From Acestrorhynchus altus (lineage: Eukaryota; Chordata; Actinopteri; Characiformes; Acestrorhynchidae), in assembly GCA_034509495.1 (NCBI GenBank), contig CM067513.1:17072047-17136046 (forward strand): 64,000 nucleotides of DNA. Reading direction: 5' to 3'. Shown in pieces: positions 13,190 through 26,219 of this stretch; within the stretch, counting starts at the first letter, position 1; every line of letters begins with the position of its first letter. Below the pieces are notes generated by a model. That model searched no databases. It saw nothing but the letters and a program-made list of their open reading frames with translations, and was not told the origin of the DNA. The position numbers were made by a program, and so were the translations under genes.

Positions 13190-13540
13190 GTGAGTGAGTG
13201 AGCTAGAGAGATGCTTCCGGCGGCTGGTGGCCGGGAGTTTTGTTTTTTTTGTGGCGGCGTCAGGTCTTCTGGGAGTTTATTTCTGGTGCTCTGCTCCGGT
13301 TTTAGCTTGTCGAGAGGTGTGGCCCGCCGAGCCGGTTCTGCTCTGACATCTGGTGTCCTGCTCACTGCCAGCACGGCCCGACGGAACCCGAGCAGGCCAA
13401 GGACTGTGGCCAGACCACCCCCTCCATACACACACATACACACACCGGCCCGGCATGGCCTTCTAACATATGTTGTTCACTCCCCCCCATGCCCAAACTG
13501 CCGGGCTCCCTCGTTAATTAACCGCTAGGAGAGCTGCTGT
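13190..13540. other. GC/CpG-rich patch of unknown role
   Basis: Unlike its AT-rich surroundings, this stretch is GC-rich with frequent CpG (cggcggctggtggccggg, cccgccgagccggttc). Overlapping frames run on both strands (13211-13528 + and 13072-13443 -), neither with a recognisable domain. It could be a decayed CpG-rich promoter, a noncoding RNA exon or a repeat. Confidence 0.35.
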
Positions 13541-13884
13541 GGCAACCTTTCACACACAGGAGTGAGAGAGTGCAAAAGCTCAGGAAAGAGCAGGTGTCCC
13601 CCCACCTTTCTTCCTCACCTCCATTCCCTTTTTCCACATGGCTGCTCAGACCCAGTGCCCCCTTAGTTGGAGTATTGTGGCCCTACAGCTTTTCGTCCCT
13701 GTTTTGTTAACCTTCAAAGTACACTCTAGAACCCTTTTTGGTGCTATTTCTTTGGTGCTTTACCTAAAGGACCCTTGAGGTGTAGCTTAACCTTCAAACT
13801 GCACATTTATTTAATAATGTCCACTTCTTGATAGACATAACCCAGCCAGCATTCTGCCCATGGCTCGCACAATGTTGATTCATA

Positions 13885-14110
13885 AGGAGCAACCATGGCT
13901 TGGCGGTTTGGGAACCAGCCTTGTGACTGACAGGTTGCTGGTTCGATTCCTGGAACTGGCAGAACATGACTGAAGTGCCCTTGAGCAATGTATTTAACTC
14001 CCCATGGATTGGGCTGCCCACTGCTCCGGGCATGTGTGCTCATTGCCCCCCCTAGTGTGTGTATTTACTAGTATTATTAATGTAATACTGAAATACAAAA
14101 AGCTAAAGAG
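13885..14110 (+). mobile_element. tRNA-derived SINE
   Basis: A head with Pol III A-box-like tggcttggcgg (13896-13906) and B-box ggttcgattcc (13940-13950), followed by a body with gtgcccttgagcaatg, gggctgcccactgctccggg and a 'cccctagtgtgtgt' tail. This is a common fish SINE type. It is not a functional tRNA because the acceptor stem does not close. Confidence 0.85.
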
Positions 14111-14419
14111 CTACAACTGTCTGGGATAATGAGAAAAATGGTGGATAACAATGGAAGTGGAGCAGTGATTGTGGAAGGAGAACGTGAAACGACGGTTGTT
14201 GGCATAGCAACACTTTAACAGTTCCTGTTAGTCCAAAAATATATTTTGCGTGCTTTCCTGCCCAACCCACATTATTAAGATTAGTATATACTGTACCGTA
14301 AGTGTTGGTGTGTAGTATGCAAATTGAGCATGGATTATCATAGTTAACAAGCCCTTTACACCTTTCAGTAAGTTAGTCACCTTTTCCCCTTGTCTAATTA
14401 CTGCTGCCAATTTTTATTT

Positions 14420-14870
14420 CCTTCATCTGTCCCCTAGTCCTTCTGCTCTGAATGCTCAAACAAAGGGATCTTCATGACCCCCAGAATGATTACCAGTTCA
14501 GGCTGCTCGTCTTCTCCCCCGTCACACACTTCTCGGCAAGCTCATTCGCTCGCTGAACAATTGCTTCTCAGTGCTGCGCCCCAAATCCCATCTTTAAAGT
14601 GATTCGCTGAAACTTTTTAACTAATGACACTTGAAATGAATATGTGCGAGGCAATCAGAGCTAATTAGAACAACTCCACTCACAAGTACAGAAACATTAA
14701 GATGACATACTGTTCATTCAGGATTACTTTAATTGGTCCAATTATTGTAATTTCGGTCGCAATTATGGGCCGAGATAAAAGCAGTTTTCTGAAGCACGTT
14801 TTTGTTTGATTCCCTTTGTCCTTACAGCCTAATAAGGCTTAGAATATCGCTCTTTAAAGAAAGAAAGTCT
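14420..14870. promoter_or_regulatory. Candidate conserved noncoding element (part 1)
   Basis: Non-repetitive, balanced sequence with homeodomain-type cores (gagctaattagaac, actttaattggtcc, ccaattattg) in a dense run. It looks like a vertebrate enhancer-type conserved element within the long kidins220 5'-side intron. This is by appearance only; no alignment was possible. Confidence 0.35.
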
Positions 14871-14929
14871 GTGGCTTTCCTTTTTTTTTTTTTTTTTTTT
14901 TTCTTCCACACTTTTGAACTTTTATGCCC

Positions 14930-15310
14930 TTGAATGAGGGCTTCTTTCTTCCTCACTGGCTTTGTGCCTTTTCTACATTTCCCTCACGTTGTGAGCTTGT
15001 CTCAAGCATCTTGCTTTGGTCCTAACAAGCTCGAGATGTTTTCTCCTCATCCCTCTGCTCCGGATGGAGGCTGCTGCATGCAGGCTGAGTCCTGCTGGAG
15101 CCATTCGGTGCAAGGAGTGAACTTGTAATTTAATAGCGCTGGGTTTATTTGCCAAGGCACCCCTAAGCCCTGTAAATGATTAGGCTGTTGAAAAACCCAT
15201 CTATTTCCCAATAGAGGGGAGCACTATCTCTGATAGAGAGAGCTTTTATTGGGCACACACCAAGTCCCAGGCCGGCAGACTGACCTCCAGATGGATGAGA
15301 TGAGCTGAAG
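14930..15310. promoter_or_regulatory. Candidate conserved noncoding element (part 2)
   Basis: A second non-repetitive block after a poly(T) run (14880-14902), with tgtaatttaatagcgctggg, cctgtaaatgattaggctg and gagagcttttattgggc. No coding potential was recognised in the 64-codon frame. Confidence 0.3.
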
Positions 15311-17859
15311 AGTAGGAGAGAGAGAAGGAAAGGCAAAAGAAAGCGAGAGGCGAAGAGAGGGAGTGGATCTAACGCTACTCAAGGGCCATGCTGTGACAGA
15401 AGAATTGTTTTTTTTTTTTGTGCTTCGGGGTTCCTATTGTCATACAAGAATAGCTTTCACCTGCGCTCTTGAGTTTTTGCCACATTACAGTGATGAGGGT
15501 GGAAATGAGTGCACATTGGTGGTGGTGTAAAGCTCATTATTTCTTTCTGAAGTGTTTCTAAGGACTAGAAGATTTAACATTAGGGCCCACTAGAATGTTT
15601 TCCAGTTGTACAAGAGAAGATTTGGCAACCGTGTTGTTAGCATAGAAAACAACGCCATTTGTGCCCGATTTAAGCTTTGAGATGTGCAGAGCAGACAATT
15701 CTACTCTATGTAAGATGTCTTAGTATGTATAGTGCAAGTTTATTCAGTGTATTTGTGCATGCTTTATTTGATTTAAGAAATGTTGTATTTCCTAGTCACA
15801 TTAATATCTTATAGTATCCCTACAACAGTAAGGATATTAGGTACAATAGAAAGGAATTTGGAGACAATAACTAGATTAAGACCACTCTACTTGCCAAGAC
15901 ACAATTGCTCAGAAATGTGTTAAAAGTTCTCTATGGTGCTTTTTTTTGGTGTTACGGGACTTCATTGTGAGTGAAGTAAAGGTTGTGGCTGTATAAATAG
16001 CTCTGCAGGACTGTGAAAGGTCAGTGATGACCTTTTGAAAAGCCACAGAGGCCCATGACCATGTCTCACATCTCACGACTGGAAGATCTCTGGGGGCAGA
16101 AAGGTAATTTTTGACCTGCCGTGGTCAAGCTTAAGGGCCTGCTCTCAGGAACGAAAGGAAATAAGAGAAAGACAATAAAGGAAATGACTAAAATGAAAGT
16201 TCAATAAATAGCTCAAACTAAACATAAGCTTGTATGACAGATGTTACAGATGTTGCAGTATGTGAGGAAAATGGTCAGATGTCTTTTTTTAAATCATATT
16301 TAACCTTTAGAATCCTATGCTAATTTTACAGGATGTTTTTGTAGTTGGACATACTTTTGATCACAAACAACAAATTAGAAAAGTATTTATAGGAGACAGT
16401 CACACATGCAAGATATTCATATTCTAGGCTACTCAAATTTGTTTGTTTTTTTTTTAGCTGAAAATACAAGATTTGTGATGAGTTATTTGTAATGATTAGT
16501 TTCATGAGGATATTTATAATACATTATTCAAAATATTTGATAGTGGTCCAAATAAAAAAAACCAAACAAACCATCCTGAATATCCTTTATTTTTGTTATG
16601 CATATATCAGTATTATCCCTTCCCAGGACTTTTATTCTGAAATTTGAACACTGTATGAGCAACGAAAGCAAAAGTAAAGAGCAAACAGCCCCTTCCTTTT
16701 CATTTTTCTCTGTAACCCAACATCTGGATCAGTGACTTTATCAGCCCCTTGCTAGGACGACCTGCAGTTGTTTCTCTTGTAAGTTATTTTTCAGACAGTG
16801 GAATGACTGATGACTGTTTGCTCTGAGATGTTTTTAAACCCTTTCCCAGACTAATCTGCATCTACAGTGTTCTTTCTTAAGGCCTGATAGAGCTCTTTGT
16901 ATCTCAGCATGTTACAACCACTCACTTCAACAATCAAGAGCAAAATTCCTGTCTGAGGTTGGAATAAGGCAGGCTCTATTCTAATCATCTGCACCTGATG
17001 TGCTGCACCCGATTCTAATTTGAGATATTTTCAGTAGTAATAAATGTGAGGGTGTTCTAACTATTTAATCACCGGATATTTTTATTTCTATTATTTGCAT
17101 CTTAAAAATTAAAATAACACATTAAAAAGCACATTCTCATGTATTATTTCCTCCATATCCTCCAAAGATTATATGTCCATGTCAACAGTGAAGATTCCTG
17201 TTCCCAGTCTCTTCTTTCAGGAAAGGAAATTGTGAAAACCTGCTTCCATTTTCTAAATAAAGCCTTCCTCACTGTACATGAGTAAGTCCCCTGAAGATGT
17301 GACGATGTGTTATCAGTGGTAAAGATGCTTTTGGCATCTCACTCTTCTGTAAGTCAGTGACTTACCAACTCTGTTAGGAAAAATCTCAGGGCTTCTTGAG
17401 CCACAGCGGTTTAACAATATAGCTTTCTCCACGTTTGACTTCTCACAGAATGTTAGTGAAATAGTTCTTCTGATTTCGCTTTCTATGCTTATTGTATTCA
17501 GGCCAGATCACTTTCTTGTGATATTATAAAGGCTAACATATGAACTGATGGCACACGCTCTCTCTTAAGAGATCATACATCTGTAATCTTTTCCTTGTGC
17601 TTTGAAATCCTGCGCACATCTGCTGTGGAGTTGCTTTTGAGTGAAGGTTGAACAAAGGTGTCTCATGGTATTGTGTTCAGACTAGTTTAATGTTTTCAGA
17701 ACAATATGACTGTAAGTCAGAGGAAATCTATCTACGGGTCCTTGTTTCTGTTTGGCTCGATTCTTCTATTAACCCTGAGTGTTTGGCTTTTCTGCCTGCT
17801 CTAGTGTCCACTCCTTCTCAGTAAGACAGACATGCTGATCTCAGTGATACGGTATACAA

Positions 17860-17909
<50 letters not shown>

Positions 17910-18770
17910 TATACACATCTTAGGAAGACAAGCATTTGTCACGCCGCTTTAGAGGCTCATGCTAACATTTGTCAAGCGACCGTGCGGGGAGTGAAAGCAA
18001 TGCCTCACTCCTTCACTGTTTGGCTGTGTGGACCGTCCATTACTGACTGACCAACCAACCAGCCAATCTCCAACCTCCCCCCCACTTCCCCATCGCAACT
18101 CACCCCCCACCACTTCTCTATCACTCGACCTCCCACCCTGTGTGAAGCCCTTCCTCCAGCCTGTCCTTAAATAGCCACTCCAGAAGAAATTGGTGATAAT
18201 GATCTTTAGACAATAAAGCAAAGCTCAGTTCTGAGTGGAACATCTTTCGTAATTCATGGAAAAATTGAATTCAAATTGTTGTTTTTTTTAATAAAATAAA
18301 AAATGNGTGTTGAGCCCATACTGCTGCATTACACACACGTACATGAAGGGGAGTCGGCTTTCAGCCAATGCCGGTTTGTTTTCACTTTCTATTGTTTCAT
18401 TTGTGCTAATGACCTGCCTCAATTTCCTATAATTGCTCTGCAAGTCCAAACCATCCAAAACCTCTGTACCAAGATCGTATATTTAGGTTGGACCATAGTT
18501 GGTCCGTAGTTATATTTTGACTTCAGCTATCTCTGTATTCCCGCTGGGCTCTGGATCAACCGTGACTGTATTCAGGACAAAGTGGATAAGATAATGACTG
18601 ACTGACTAAATAAGACCTAATTGTTGTCTGTGTGACCAACAGCCTGCATGCCAATCTTCAGGGTTAAAGGTTGGTGAATTAGGACCATTTGCTGTTAAAG
18701 TTGTTTGTGTGAAGGAGCATTAAACACCAGATCCAACAGTTTTGCAGGCAGAATGTGCTGAGATGTACAG
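15311..18770. other. Gene-free stretch
   Basis: Mostly unique AT-rich sequence with no exon recognised. Holds a fragment of the foldback family at about 16615-16770, an (AT)n microsatellite at 17860-17906, and one ambiguous base at 18306. Confidence 0.55.
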
Positions 18771-18772
18771 GG

Positions 18773-19275
18773 GTTGGACAATAAAACTGAAACACCTGTC
18801 ATGTTAGTGTGGGAGGTTTCATGGCTAAATTGGAGCAGCCTGGTGGCCAATCTTCATTAACTGCACATTGAACCAGTAAGAGCAGAGTGTGAAGGTTCAA
18901 TTAGCAGGTAAGAGCACAAGTTTGCTCAAAATATTGCAATGCACACAACATTATGGGGGACATACCAGAGTTCAAAAGAGGACAAATTGTTGGTGCACTT
19001 CTTGCTGGTGCATCTGTGACCAAGACAGCAAGTCTTTGTGATGTATCAAGAGCCACGGTATCCAGGGTAATGTCAGCACCACCAAGAAGGACCAACCACA
19101 TCCAACAGGATTAACTGTGGATGCAAGAAGAAGCTGTCTGAAAGGGATGTTTGGGTGCTAACCCGGATCATGTCCAAATGTCATTCCCAAGATTAAATGA
19201 CGCTGTATTGGCTGCAAAAAGAGGCCCTAGTACACCATACTAATAAATGATTGTGGCCTAAAACCAGGTGTTATA
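18773..19275. mobile_element. Internally deleted Tc1-like element with both ends
   Basis: The left end ggggttggacaataaaactg and the right end ctaaaaccaggtgtt form the inverted termini. About 500 bp remain, with a DNA-binding-domain remnant around 18950-19100. Same family as 7975-8260. Confidence 0.85.
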
Positions 19276-20363
19276 ATATGTATAATATGTATATATTATG
19301 TTGGAATCCACTCTCACTCCATTATACTCAGTGACCTACCATGCTGCAGTAAGATCTCATGCTTAATTTTGATGTTTGTACAGCAGTTTTAGGGGCTTTT
19401 GTTCTATTCACCTTCACAGCTTATGATAAAGTTTGCAGTGCTGCAGTTTTATACTTGACATGGTATTGAAAATGTCAAGAGTTTACCCACCTGACCTGAA
19501 AAATAAGTGGGGGTGGAGGTGACACATTTCCAAAATCTAAAACCATTATTATTACTGCTGCTGCTGCTGCTGCTGCTAATATTAATAAAAAACCATAATA
19601 ATACTTGACTAGTGTTAAAAAGACAGATGCATACACTCTTTTTAAAAAGTGTGCTGAAGAGTCATTTTTGGTTCTACAGAGGTGTGTGGAAGACAGTGTG
19701 TGGAATCTTTTATTAGTCCCACTTTGGGGAATTCCTGATAATTCAGGTAGTTGTGAAATATAAACAACTATGAATGAGAACAACTTAATAACTCAACATT
19801 TTGCAAATGAAACCGTTCTAGATTTAGTTTTAAGCAGTTCTTTGTTGACTCCTCTTCTTCATCTGTGCTGGAAATGTTTACCATTAACAACCAATAATAC
19901 TGCTATAATAGTAATACTACAATCAATACCAATAATAGTACTTCAATAAAGCAACTCTTCTGGTTGCATGTGGATGAAATGATTTAAACCTTGGAATAAA
20001 ATGAAACATTACATACATTTATGCCATTTTTTGGTGGAAGGCTGTAACTAGGGCCCTATGATTATTGTACATCAAACAAACAAAGAAAATAAAAAAAATT
20101 GAAACTGGAAAAAATAACATTGCCAAATACACCATGATGCACAAAGCTGAACAGTGCTGTTTTCCAAAATAATAAATAAATAAATAAATAAATAAATAAA
20201 TGTCAAGATACAAGATTATTTTTTTATTAGCATTGGATGTACATGATACAAATGCTTGTAAGTAAAATTATCCAGATTCTGGATTTCTAATCTCATAATA
20301 TTAAAGATTACTAATTAATTAATTAATTAATATTGATTATTACTAATTTGTTTATTATTATTC

Positions 20364-20395
<32 letters not shown>

Positions 20396-23220
20396 CAACA
20401 ACAATAATATTTATAACATGTTACTAATCACATGAACTTCAAATTAAGAAATATTTAGTGAGCTAATTGAGTATCAGAACTATGTCAATTACAATGATTT
20501 TTGGGAAATTCTAAATATTAATGGAGAATATTACAGTAGGTATAGTAAGAAACCCACCACAGGTTTGTAATAAAGACATCTTTTCAAGGTCTAAAGAACT
20601 ACATGTTACAAATTTGCTTCTTTATGAGACCGAAAGGGGTGGTTATATGGTGTGGTTGGGCAGTCCTTTAACCTGTATTTAAACAAGAGTCTACTGCACC
20701 AATAGTCAATTTATAGTCTCAGGAAAGCCAGTATGGTCCACTCAATGGATCACTGAAAGAAGGACTTTATTCCTGGTGTTTGAGAATGTTCTGGTATGCT
20801 TGGGCTGTTGCATCCAGCTGAATTAGAACCCTTGGAGAACTTCTTCACATGCCTCTGTGCCTTCATGCGCAGCGTCAGCACCACAGCCATAAACATGTTT
20901 GCTCTGCTTGCTTGATTGAGCGCTTGGCAGCTCAGAGCCCCAGGGAGTGTTGATGGACTCCTGCAGCTTCAGCATGGCAGACACTGCTCCCAGTCCTGCC
21001 CCTCCCATAATGCCACTGACCGCCAGCTGCCAGTCCCACGTCATCCGGCCACTGTTGCTCTTTTGGCGGCAGAAACATTGATTCTCTTTATGAGGCGCAG
21101 AAAAATAAACGTGTGTTGGCGTTTCCACACGTCTGGGCCTTCTATGGAAATAGGCTAACTGCGACTGTCCTGACGCTGTCCAAACTCTCACTGCCTGGAA
21201 GCAGAGACGAGTGGCATGTCGAGCAGCTAGCCGGGGGGTCAGGAAAGAGTGGGAGAATTATGCTCCTTCCTGTCAGCTGCTGCTGTGTGGGAGCAAAACG
21301 AGGAAGAAGAGGAAGAAAAGAAGACTCCGTCATCGTCAGGGTAGATTAGCATTTGGAGAAACCAAGGCCAGAAACCTCCCAATCAGCCAGGCAGCCAGCG
21401 TTTAAAGGCAGCCACGCCACAACACGACTTCAGTCAATGGCGGCATTATGCGGGGTGGCTGCAGGATTCTTGGTGTGCTTTTTATCCATCTCTGCCTTCT
21501 TTATTTTTATTTTTTAGAAAAAAGTTAACTAAAATTCTATGTTTCTTGCGTCGGTGAAACCCTGCACGGGTTCCATTTCCCTTGATCCCAGCGCTCCCAT
21601 GAAAGATGACTGATAGAGCCTTTGTTTGTTCGCATATCTCTCCCAAAGCAAAGCAACACGGATGTCGAAAGTCATTATTTTGAAACAAATCGCTTTATGT
21701 TTAGCCAACTTTTCCTTCACATAGACCCCAAAAAGGCTTTTTGAAGTGGATGTGTCCCATTGGTGCACGCTGATATAAATAGTCCGAGGCGTGCTTCAGC
21801 ACTGGTGAACACTGAGACGTTTGTCTCAAACAATACGGCAGCAGCTTTGTGCTTTGACTAAAGGCGGCGAGCACAATACTGCTATATGTAGCCTTTTCTA
21901 ATCCAGTCTGCGAAAACAAGCTTGTGGAAAGAGAAAAGAGGACCAACACGCACTGCATCTGCGAAGAGGGGGAAGATGGCTTGCTATGAGTAAGCACCCA
22001 TATGTCCTCTGTGGCTGACCAACAGATGCCCCCCCCCCCTTCCTCTCTGTTACGCCGGTCTGTCTGTAGTCACTTCAGACCATTGGAATGAGAGTATCAT
22101 GATGGCGTGTTTCTGGACTCCCAGCTCCGTTTTGGTCTGGGTGTTGTGCTTGGACGCGGCTTGTGTTGGGGTGTTTTGCTCACTCTTCACTCCCTGCCAG
22201 ATTAAATAGAAGGGCCTTCTCCGAGCCCAGCGCTCCTCAACAGTCTGCATAGTGTGTCTCTTGTGTATTTATGTATTTGTACTCCATAAACAAACTGTTG
22301 ACACTTGTCGCCATTTAGAGTGCATTCATAACAGACCCGTCGTACTAGTTAAAGCTACATAGCTGCACATAGCTGGAGTAAACTGAAACGGCAGAATAAC
22401 TCCGACCCAAGTAAAAGAACCATAAATTTGTGTTTTTTCGCATTAAACGAATGTAATGTACTGGTGATCTGTGTTCAAACAGTTCATTTGCAGTACGTAG
22501 TTAAGTCTCAATAAAGGTTTAAGCCCCCTTGTTGAGCTACACATACAGTAGAAGTGTCTCTCAGTGTAGCGTTGGGTATAACGCAACATGTCAGATGTCT
22601 CTGCGTGGAGATATAGAGTTTCCTAATGGCGTCCTACAATAATCCATCCCGTGCAGGTCAAATGTGACTGGCCTTGACATAGTTCCTGTGTCTTCAAGGC
22701 AAGCTCTGGAGAATAGTGAACCGGAGTGGTCATTTAAAGGTATGCTCACAGGTTGCAGGACCTCATTAAGGTAATGCTGGGCTGTCAAAATGACTGTATT
22801 GAAGACCTACGGAGATCGGTCATGATACAAAATTGCACCCCAAACCATGATACCAGGCCTTCAGAACATTTAAAGTATGACAACAAACAGACTTGACTTC
22901 TGTTAGCACTAAAGTATCAATGGTGACATTTGGTCATTACAGCAGCTTTCCAGACTAAATATTACAGACATTCATTTTGAATGTTTGGATTGAGCATCAC
23001 TCCAAACATCGCAGCCACTGTTGAATGAACTGTTGAGAAGCTGTTGAGAAACTAAGCTCAACTAAGCTCATTGTTAGTTGATTAATTACACATTCATTGA
23101 CGAAGTCATTGCACATGCACATTTCTCGAGTGCTTAACCGTCCTTGCAGGACATCACTAAATCACGGTAAATCGATTTCTGAGTAAAACGTGTACTTGGA
23201 AAAATTGGATGGTCGTTGGA
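19276..23220. other. Gene-free stretch, AT-rich then GC-richer
   Basis: 19276-20520 holds simple repeats: (CTG)n at 19555-19577, (AAAT)n at 20168-20201 and (AAT)n at 20369-20394, plus a fragment of the 'agggccctatgatt' repeat at 20050. 20820-22260 is less AT-rich with several short frames, none with a recognisable domain or match to the missing kidins220 exons. Confidence 0.5.
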
Positions 23221-23224
23221 TCCA

Positions 23225-23580
23225 TCATTCTATAAAGTATTTGGACAGTCTCTGCGGCTCAGAAAAGGCTTTCCACTAGATTTTGGAGCACTGCTGTGAG
23301 GATTTGATTGCATTCATCCACAAGAGGGTTAGTGAGGCCAGGATGTTGGATGACCACCAGCTCAGCTCATCCCAAATTCACCGTAATTCTAGACAACACA
23401 GTTCCACTTCTCAACAGCTCAGTGTCCCACTAGCCTATGCTGAACATTAGGCCTGATGCAAATAGGTGTTGGCAGAGAGTCCTATTCTGTTGACAGAACT
23501 CGACAAGCTCATCTACAAAGTAGCTCAATGCATTCAATAGAAGGGGAGTCCACAAACATTTGGGTATATAGTGTATCTAT
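23225..23580 (+). repeat. Dispersed nonautonomous DNA element, copy 1
   Basis: Contains 'gcactgctgtgaggatttg', 'cattcatccacaagagggtt' and ends 'ccacaaacatttgggtatatag'. Related copies lie at 42345-42735 (same orientation) and 36445-36700 (opposite orientation). Confidence 0.75.
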
Positions 23581-23944
23581 CGACTTCATGTACTGTGTGC
23601 TCTCCTGCAGTATACTGTGATGTCCATACCTTGACTGATTGGTGTGAATAAACATACTTTTACACCCCTACATTGAAGTGGCATGGAAATGCAGATACAG
23701 ATTAAGTGCAGATCATTCATTGCTTTCTTTACAGGCAGTGTCGAGGTTGAGGGTCTCCGTCTGCTTTCTAGTCTAACAGAGTGTGAATAAGAGATGATTC
23801 ATTGTCCAAACGTAGGACGTATGCACATGCAGGCTCCTGCTGGACGATCTGGCTTATATTTAACCATGAGTCGTAAAAAGCACTTCCTTAAAACAGACAG
23901 GTCACTGTGTAGACGTAGTAATGAGTGGAGCAGTGTGATTGGTT

Positions 23945-23945
<1 letters not shown>

Positions 23946-24011
<66 letters not shown>

Positions 24012-24099
24012 ATGCGCATGTGTGCACTGTCTTGTGACAACGAAAGGCTCTTGTGAATGTCTTGTCACTGGCTCCTGTTTGTCCATGGGTGAACATGCA

Positions 24100-24136
<37 letters not shown>
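23946..24136 (+). repeat. (GT)n and (CA)n microsatellite pair
   Basis: (GT)n at 23946-24008 and (CA)n at 24100-24136, complementary to each other and 90 bp apart, so the single strand could fold back. Confidence 0.97.
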
Positions 24137-24138
<2 letters not shown>

Positions 24139-24689
24139 TAAACAAGCCCAGCTGGACTTCGGAAGCGGCACAAGCCGCCCAGTGCTGCCTAATCCAGTGC
24201 GTGGGAAACAAACCAAGTCCCGTTCCCTTACACACACCGCATCCCTTCAGCTCGAGTCCTGTAACTAAAGAATTTGTGTGTGTGTGTGTCTAATTCATAC
24301 CATTATTCCTAGCACTCTGTCCTTCAGCCCCCTCCTGTGGGGTACAGCCCACCTCCATCTAATGGCCATCATGTGGAAGGTCAGCTGACCATTCACGCAG
24401 CATCCACCGCTGACCTGCTGACACCGAGGCCTGCTCCAGCACAGTGCGGGCCTTTGTCCAGTGTGTGCAACATCTGTTCTCACACCCAGCACCACACACT
24501 CACCCACATGCACGCGCACTCCACAGCCGCCAGTGATGGCGTGAGATGCAGAGGAAGAGATTAGAACGTCTGCTGAGGGGATGTCTCCACTGTCAGATGA
24601 AACGCTGCAAGAAGAAGAATCTAAGGCCTATTCCACTTCCACCTTTTATATTCTACCAGTATAACATTGCTGTGTGTAATGGGGTAAAC

Positions 24690-25015
24690 AGCACTGAGTG
24701 CTTGTGTGGTTTGGTAGTTCCTTTTGTGGTAATTCTTGGTATGGTTTGGTAGCTCCTGGTGTGATTTGTTGGTTCTTAGTTCTTGGACTTGGTTCCCGTT
24801 TAGTAGCTCCTGGTGTGGTTTAGTGTTTCCTGTTTTGGTTTTGTGTCTCCTGGGGAGGATTGGTATTTCCTGGTGTGGTTTAGTAGTTTAAAGTATTTTT
24901 TAGTAGTCTTGGTATGGAGGTTCTTGGTTTGGATGTTCCTTGTGCTGTTTTGTAGTTGTTGGTGTGGTTAAGTACTTCCTTGTGTGGTTTCACAGTTCAT
25001 AGTTGGTATGTAGCT
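24690..25015 (+). repeat. Degenerate minisatellite, ~20-26 bp unit
   Basis: Repeated variants of a unit like tcctggtgtggtttagtag occur about a dozen times with drift (ctcctggtgtgatttg, cctggtgtggtttag, ttgttggtgtggttaag, cttgtgtggtttcac). Confidence 0.75.
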
Positions 25016-25019
25016 TTTT

Positions 25020-26040
25020 AACAGTACATTTTAGTCCATTTCTCGTGCCAATTTGATTTGCTCTCTGTTATTAAACTCTAGTTTCAAAGCAAATGAGACA
25101 CCGTTAAAGACTTGCTTTCTCCAGTAGCTCTCTGCAGGTGCGTATAAGGCACCTTGAGGCCTCGTGATGTCCTCCCTGTTTGTTTACTCCAGGTCTCCAC
25201 TTCAGCTGTGCACCACGTCCACTGAACTCCATTGTGTCAGCAGTCACCCTCTCCTTCCCTCCCCAAATGGAGCCAATTTCACCCCTTCAAATCGGATTAC
25301 TTAAAGCAGCATCATGAAATTGTGCCAAGCGGTGAGCTCATGCTCTGCATGGTACAGTCCGGGCTCATTAGTGAGAAAAAAGGACGGCCTGTGCCTCTGG
25401 ACTTGCTGATAAGAAGATGGGGAAATACCATCACATCTAGCACTCCCTGTACAGAGGGAGAGAGAGAGAGATGGAGAGATACTGGAAGAAATATGGTGTG
25501 CCCCATATCTTTGCATTCAGCAGAAACAAATCTTGAGATGTATCTGATTACTCCCACGCCTAGCAAGACAAATGGTTTCCCTCATAAATCTGTCTCAAAG
25601 CTGTCTGATACTGCAGTCTACCACGGTCGAAACTACAGCTAGCAGTCCAGCTACCATTTTTAGTTTGACCAGCAGCACACGTTATCATAATGAAGCAACC
25701 TGACTAAGATCTGATGTAGAGCCGTTCATTCCAGCCGACGTATGCATGTGTAAATGGAGGAGTCCATGCATGTGAAGGGTAGCAAATTGGAACTCTTACA
25801 CATAATCTAGTCTGTAATCCAAGCCTTGTTGAGTGTCTGCCATGGCAATGTGTACCTCACAAATTAGCATCACATAATTAGCATATTCAAAAACCAATTA
25901 GTCTCAGATTTGCATTGTATGACACACTGTGGTCTGTTTAAATGGACTTAAGGACATTACAAGAGTAACCTTGACTGGACCTATGTCTCTATATTCTGTT
26001 GTATTATTACTTAAGCAACACCTTGGCCATTGTGTTGCAG
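25020..26040. other. Intronic stretch before exon A
   Basis: No exon seen. The 136-codon frame at 25232-25642 has no recognisable domain. A short (GA)n lies near 25458-25475. The sequence ends in the kidins220 exon A acceptor at 26040. Confidence 0.55.
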
Positions 26041-26219
26041 GATTTCCAAGAACATTCCAACCACCAAAGACGTGGAGCCATTGCTGGAGATCGATGGAGA
26101 CATCCGCAGCTTTGAGGTGTTTCTGTCTTCTCGGACCCCTGTGCTAACTGCTCATGATGTAGAGATGTTCCTGCCGTGCACCGTCAACCTGGACCCAAAA
26201 CTCCGTGAGATCATTGCAG
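26041..26219 (+). CDS. kidins220: kidins220 exon A (post-KAP conserved block)
   Basis: The first exon visible in the window. The acceptor is tgtgttgcag and the donor is GCAG followed by gtacatg. It starts with the third base of a split codon (phase 2) and ends after the first base of the Asp codon completed in the next exon. It encodes RISKNIPTTKDVEPLLEIDGD-like sequence followed by a block containing LSSRTPVL and LPCTVNLDPKLREIIA, almost invariant in vertebrate Kidins220. The exon upstream, expected to end in a TLKTIYE-like sequence, was not found in the preceding 26 kb. Confidence 0.95.

Noticed and set aside
13890..13960. tRNA gene
   Set aside because: Has A- and B-box-like sequence but no closing acceptor stem and carries a SINE body; it is a SINE head.
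24690..25015. CRISPR-like array
   Set aside because: Units drift in sequence and length with no unique spacers; vertebrate minisatellite.
25232..25642. 136-codon frame as a missing kidins220 exon
   Set aside because: No resemblance to the Kidins220 segment expected before exon A and no matching splice phase.
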